From: Pseudonocardiaceae bacterium
Lineage (GTDB): Bacteria; Actinomycetota; Actinomycetes; Mycobacteriales; Pseudonocardiaceae
Length of the DNA stretch: 17,554 bases
Direction: 5' to 3'
Assembly (NCBI GenBank): GCA_025937115.1
Contig: JAICSB010000020.1
Span: 1-17,554, forward strand
Position numbers and translations under genes: made by a program. Of this stretch, positions 14,154 to 17,554 are shown piece after piece (the first letter of the stretch is position 1; each line of letters starts with the position of its first letter). The notes beneath the pieces were generated by a model. That model was not told the origin of the DNA and did not search any database. It saw only the letters and a list, made by a program, of their open reading frames with translations.

Positions 14154-14978
14154 TCACGCCCGCCCCAGCACCGCCCACGCCCGGGCCTGCAGTTTGAAGG
14201 GCCCATCGGGCGAGCCCAGGAGCTCGGCGAACCGGTGCCGTAGCGCTGCACGCCGCACCGGCGGTAGCGATACGCAGAACGCACCCGACGGAGCCACGCC
14301 GAGCTCCAACGGGGCCCACAGGTCGGCGAAGTCCCGGTAGGTGGCGCTCACCACCACCGGGCCCACCTCCACCTCCGCCAGACCAGCGTCCTGCCACAGT
14401 CGGCCTAGCACTCCAGGGGAGCAAAACGGCATTCGCCGGCCCTCGTCGAGAGCGCGTGCCGGTTCGCCCTCCACGTCGATGGCGGCGTCCCAGAAGGCAC
14501 GCAACAGTCGCATCTGTCCGGTGTAGTCCCACACGGTCGCCGCCACCACGGCGCCCGGGCGCGCCACCCGGCGCATCTCGGCGACGCCGCCGGCGGCGTC
14601 GACCATGAAATTCACAACCAGCTGGGCGAAGACGGCGTCGAACGTGGCAGCCTCGAACGGGAGCGCCTCCGCTGTCCCCACCCGGACATCAGCCCCCGGC
14701 ACCCGTACCCGGCAGGCGCGGGCGTAGCCGTCGGAAGGATCGACCGCCGCCACCAGCGCCGGCTCCCCGACTGCGCGGGAAAGGGCCAAGGTGAGCGCGC
14801 CCGGCCCGCACCCCACGTCGAGCACCCGGGCGCCGGCAGCCACCCCGGCTCGCTGGAGGAGGGCGGCGGCCAAGGCCGGCCCATAGCGTCCGACGTGGAG
14901 GTCGTAGGCCTCGGGCGACGTTCGGAAAGAGGCCAGGTCGTCCGTGGACACGACGTCAGGATGCCACGCGCCGGTCAA
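14154..14978 (-). CDS. SAM-dependent class I methyltransferase
   Basis: A class I (Rossmann-like) methyltransferase of 274 residues from TTG 14978; GTG 14951 (nine residues shorter) is equally likely since neither has a clear ribosome binding site. The SAM-binding motif VLDVGCGPGALT is at residues 52-63, motif II-like acidic DPSDGYARACR follows, then the GTAEALPFEAATFDAVFAQLVVNFM segment, which is the usual Methyltransf_11/25-type core, and a typical arm with RVARPGAVVAATVWDY. The substrate is not deducible. It is downstream of the phosphoesterase on the same strand, separated by 210 bases of structured DNA, and converges on gabD1. Confidence 0.88.
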   Translation of the reverse strand: MTGAWHPDVVSTDDLASFRTSPEAYDLHVGRYGPALAAALLQRAGVAAGARVLDVGCGPGALTLALSRAVGEPALVAAVDPSDGYARACRVRVPGADVRVGTAEALPFEAATFDAVFAQLVVNFMVDAAGGVAEMRRVARPGAVVAATVWDYTGQMRLLRAFWDAAIDVEGEPARALDEGRRMPFCSPGVLGRLWQDAGLAEVEVGPVVVSATYRDFADLWAPLELGVAPSGAFCVSLPPVRRAALRHRFAELLGSPDGPFKLQARAWAVLGRA

Positions 14979-15003
14979 GAACGACCCGAGTTAGAGGGCT
15001 TAG

Positions 15004-15045
15004 GCGAACTGTGAGGGTTGGGTCGATTCCAGGGCGATAGTTCGC
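15004..15045. repeat. 7-bp inverted repeat
   Basis: GCGAACT (15004-15010) and AGTTCGC (15039-15045) are perfect reverse complements around a 28-base loop. It lies right beside the larger hairpin 15053-15141. A seven-base match at this distance could arise by chance; its proximity to the larger structure is the reason for reporting it. Confidence 0.35.
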
Positions 15046-15052
15046 GTGTGTG

Positions 15053-15141
15053 CCGGTGCCGCTGTCCGTGAACTGGACAAGACCGACCTGTGGAGGGGAC
15101 AGAAACGTCGGCCGCGTCGAGTTCACGGACCGCGGCCACGG
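15053..15141. repeat. Long imperfect hairpin
   Basis: An extended imperfect inverted repeat on a single axis. The core is GTCCGTGAACT (15064-15074) against AGTTCACGGAC (15120-15130), a perfect 11-bp match. Further pairs on the same axis are 15053-15055 with 15139-15141, 15058-15062 with 15132-15136, 15076-15078 with 15116-15118, and 15083-15087 with 15107-15111, about 28 pairs in all. It lies 48 bases after the phosphoesterase stop (minus strand) and about 75 bases before the methyltransferase start. It may be a terminator, a structured RNA or a small palindromic mobile element. No U tract follows. Confidence 0.7.
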
Positions 15142-15188
15142 GCAAGCCAGCCTGGGAGCATGCCTGGCTGGGATAGGGCGAAGTCCGG

Positions 15189-16622
15189 CTAGCGATGCCA
15201 GGGGATCGTGGGCGAAGGCAGCGTTGGGGGGTTGAGAAACGGTGGGACGGTGGATAGGTCGATCAGGTCCCACGGCGCGGTCGCGCTGGCATCCCGACGG
15301 GTTAACGGTGGCAGATTCCACTTCTCTTCGATGAGCTTGAGCGCGGATGTGTGGTCGAAGGGGGTCGAGGATACGTAGTCGGGTTTGGCGTAGGGGCAGA
15401 CGACGACGGCGGGCACCCGGAATCCGTATCGGTCGTAACGTCCGTCGTGGGAGTGCAGCGCGCGCAGCCGCGGCCACAGCCCGGTGTGTTTCACCAGCCA
15501 TCGTAGCGGCCCGGTGCCGCCTCGGAGGCTGTGCGGGAGCACGTGGTCGGGTTCGACTGCAGGGGGTGGTGGCACGTGATCGTAGTATCCGCCGTGTTCG
15601 TCGTAGAGCCAGATGAGCAGGGTGTGCGGCCAGCCGGGGCCGTGCATGACTGCGTTGATGACCGCGGCGGCGAAACCTTCCCCGAGGCGAATGTCTTGGG
15701 GGTTCTCCTCTGAGGACACCTCAAAGTCGGGGTCGACGATGCTCACCGACGGTAGCGTGCCCGCTGCGGCGTGGTGGAAAAAGCGATCGATGTGGCGTAG
15801 GTGCCCGATTGTCCGCGCCAGCCCGAGTGGGTAGAGGTTCGCCGTGCATTGGAGCTCGCCGCGCACGTGGGCCTCGATACCAGGCAGCAGCTGTCTGGCG
15901 AGCAACGTCAATGCGCGGACACCGCGGACCCCGGCGAGTCGCTTGCCGATCAGGTGTAGACCCGGGACGTGGTGATAGTTGATCCACCCGATGCCGTGGC
16001 GGTTGAGCAGGTCGAAGATCGTGCCGGATCGAGGGTAGTCGATGATGCTGGCGATCTCGTCGTCGATCAGCCCGTGCGCGGTTGCCGCGATGAGGAAACG
16101 GCGGTTGGGAAACGTCGGGCCCAGGCAGGAGCTAAACCAGCGGTCGGCGAGGGGGAAAGTCCGAGCCAGCCCCGCGTAGAAGGGGAGGTCGTCGGCGGTC
16201 CAGTAGCCCATTGCCACGCTGGCGTCAGCGTTCGGTGCGATGTCTTCGACGCTGGTCACGAATCCGTCATTGCGTCCCTGATCAAACTGCAGATGGCTGG
16301 AGCGCCAACTCTGGGAGGGCACATGCTCGCTCTGCAGGGTGGTAGCGAAGTGGTGCGCGGGCACCGGGCTGCCATCGCGGCGGCGGTTCACCGGCGCAGG
16401 GCTGGGCAATCCGTCACCGCGGCCCAACGTGCCCAAATAGTTGTCGAACGAGTGGTTCTCCATCATCAGCAACACGATGTGACGGATCTGCGGGATCCGA
16501 TCCGTGCCGGGCAGCAGCGACGGATCCGGAAGCATCTCCTGGTCGCGGCCGGCGTCGCGGTGCCGAAGCCGCCGCCGACCCGACATCCGATCCAGTGGCC
16601 GCCACAAATCCGTCCCGCTCAC
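15189..16622 (-). CDS. Phosphoesterase of the phospholipase C/acid phosphatase family (PF04185)
   Basis: A 477-residue phosphoesterase of the family that includes mycobacterial PlcA-C and Francisella AcpA, cleaving phosphodiester or phosphomonoester bonds. The GTG at 16622 follows GAGGTGAT on the minus strand. Family motifs are clear: HIVLLMMENHSFDNYLG (Glu55, Asn56 as metal/nucleophile-region residues), WFSSCLGPTFPNRRFLIAATAHG, SIVDPDFE, YDEHGGYYDHVPPP (Asp341, Glu342, His343), and PFDHTSALKLIEEKW (Asp423, His424). No signal peptide is visible: the N-terminus is charged (RRRLRHRD) without a hydrophobic core, unlike the Tat-exported Plc enzymes, so it may be cytoplasmic or its export signal is lost. 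It is slightly shorter than Plc. It sits divergent from the broken amidohydrolase and upstream of the methyltransferase. Confidence 0.92.
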   Translation of the reverse strand: MSGTDLWRPLDRMSGRRRLRHRDAGRDQEMLPDPSLLPGTDRIPQIRHIVLLMMENHSFDNYLGTLGRGDGLPSPAPVNRRRDGSPVPAHHFATTLQSEHVPSQSWRSSHLQFDQGRNDGFVTSVEDIAPNADASVAMGYWTADDLPFYAGLARTFPLADRWFSSCLGPTFPNRRFLIAATAHGLIDDEIASIIDYPRSGTIFDLLNRHGIGWINYHHVPGLHLIGKRLAGVRGVRALTLLARQLLPGIEAHVRGELQCTANLYPLGLARTIGHLRHIDRFFHHAAAGTLPSVSIVDPDFEVSSEENPQDIRLGEGFAAAVINAVMHGPGWPHTLLIWLYDEHGGYYDHVPPPPAVEPDHVLPHSLRGGTGPLRWLVKHTGLWPRLRALHSHDGRYDRYGFRVPAVVVCPYAKPDYVSSTPFDHTSALKLIEEKWNLPPLTRRDASATAPWDLIDLSTVPPFLNPPTLPSPTIPWHR

Positions 16623-16902
16623 ATCATCACCTCGACATCATCGCTTCGATTCGACCGACTCCTCATCCCGGGCTCTCTACCACGGGTGCGACGACCGCCA
16701 GACCCCTCCTGCTGGCTGGGCTGCGGTCACGCTAGCCCGATGAGGCCCGGGGCCGCATGCCCGGCGGTACAGCGACTGTGTAGATCCATCTGAAGATGGC
16801 GTTGTCGGGCGGGTTTCGTAAGGTCCTGGAGGTGAGGGCTTAGGGGCTGCTTGGCCGCCGGGACCCGGAAATGCAGATCGAAGGCGTGATGGAGGTGGAG
16901 TG
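16623..16902. other. Divergent intergenic region
   Basis: About 280 bases between the phosphoesterase start and the amidohydrolase start. It carries the phosphoesterase ribosome binding site next to 16622 and the amidohydrolase site GGAGGTGG at 16891-16898. I see no credible gene and no clear promoter hexamers or strong dyads here. Confidence 0.5.
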
Positions 16903-17553
16903 GTGTATGCGCGAGACCGCGGGCAGCGGTGGGAGATACATGCGGCGCGCCTTTTTGATGGAAAGGTCATGCACCGGGGCATGCCGTTGGTGGTGATCCA
17001 GGGTGACCGCATCGTTGGCGTGGATCTTTCCGGGACGCGTCCCTCGGTGGAGTTGCCGCTGGTCGAACTGGGCGATGTCACCCTCCTGCCGGGCTTGATC
17101 GATGCGCACGTGCACCTGGCGTTCGACCCGTGTGGCGATGTCGCCGAGCACATGCAAGCAGATGACCAGGCGACCCTGATGGCGCGGATACGTCGGCATG
17201 CGTTTGCATCCTCGCGAGTTGCTGCCGCGCGAGCGTTGTTGCCCCGGATGCATCGGGAGGGTGTACGGCTGGTGTGTTCCTCGGACGCCGGGGTGGTCGC
17301 CGCGAAGCCGCACAATTGCCTCCCACGCGGGCTGGGAGACTTCAAAGCCTACGCTGAGCTCTCTCCTGCCGAAGTCATCGCGTCTGTTACTAGCCTGGCG
17401 GCCCAGTCCTGCGGGATTGGCGAACGGAAAGGTAAGATCGCCGCCGGGTATGAGGCCGACCTCCTCGCCGTCGTCGGCGATCCTGAAAAAGATCTGCAGG
17501 CTCTCGGCGCGGTATCCACGGTATTCCGGGCGGGACAGCGGATACCATCGTGA
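16903..17553 (+). pseudogene. Internally deleted metal-dependent amidohydrolase
   Basis: A 216-residue frame from GTG 16903 (GTG 16900 is an alternative; GGAGGTGG at 16891-16898). The N-terminal part is a normal amidohydrolase start: RLFDGKV, VIQGDRIVGV, and VTLLPGLIDAHVHLAF with the metal-binding HVH (His69, His71). The C-terminal part is also normal: REGVRLVCSSDAG with the metal Asp128, and IAAGYEADLLAVVGDP. About residue 100-112, at RRHAFASSRVAAARALLPRM, the sequence passes from the post-HxH helix straight to the strand before the DxG motif. The central 150-200 residues of the TIM barrel, which normally carry the bridging Lys and two His ligands, are absent. Members of this family (imidazolonepropionase/prolidase type) are near 400 residues. 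The frame is kept, so it encodes a truncated, probably inactive protein. Its stop is one base before the window end. Confidence 0.7.
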
Positions 17554-17554
17554 A

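Larger units (their letters stand above)
14979..15188. other. Structured intergenic region
   Basis: Between the phosphoesterase stop and the methyltransferase start on the minus strand. It holds two successive inverted repeats (15004-15045 and 15053-15141, listed separately). The open frames here are short and unsupported. A promoter for the methyltransferase must lie here, but I see no clear hexamers. Confidence 0.5.

Noticed and set aside
15050..15235. A 61-residue plus-strand frame in the structured intergenic region
   Set aside because: No ribosome binding site or recognisable content; it is simply the long hairpin read as protein.

Overview
The window reads as a high-GC actinobacterial chromosome segment. 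This rests on GC-rich third codon positions, frequent GTG/TTG starts, and close resemblance of several proteins to mycobacterial families (PhoT/PstB-type ATPase, GabD1-type dehydrogenase, MT0933-type small protein). The genus cannot be fixed from the sequence. There is no RNA gene, insertion sequence, integrase or CRISPR array; it looks like ordinary chromosome with several small or odd elements.

Region 1 (1-963): a short 16-bp tandem repeat, one unrecognised small gene that may be leaderless, then a control region with a perfect inverted repeat and an 11-bp-spaced GTTCAY direct repeat that looks like a PHO box. Region 2 (964-5489): a compact phosphate-uptake operon pstS-pstC-pstA-pstB followed, with overlapping stop and start, by a stand-alone winged-helix DNA-binding protein that lacks a receiver domain. 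PstS captures phosphate at the membrane, PstC/PstA form the channel and PstB powers it; the last gene is a candidate local regulator. Region 3 (5486-8850): tatA converges on the operon with overlapping stop codons. Divergent from it run a YbdK/GCS2-type carboxylate-amine ligase, surE, and two small unrecognised proteins.

Region 4 (8833-12273): two minus-strand genes (a class V PLP enzyme and a parallel beta-helix lipoprotein) separated by an inverted repeat, and a PrsW-type membrane protease divergent from the lipoprotein. Region 5 (12290-14978): a 67-residue MT0933-like 'antitoxin' gene with a perfect 19-nt palindrome just upstream, divergent from a GabD1-type succinate-semialdehyde dehydrogenase, which converges on a SAM methyltransferase. 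Region 6 (14979-17554): long imperfect hairpin DNA, a PlcC/AcpA-type phosphoesterase on the minus strand, and, divergent from it, an amidohydrolase that has lost its central half in frame.

The most notable points are the PHO box plus receiver-less regulator bracketing the pst operon, the internally deleted amidohydrolase, and the palindromes at 12512-12530 and 15053-15141. I saw no convincing evidence of a wholly new multi-gene system.
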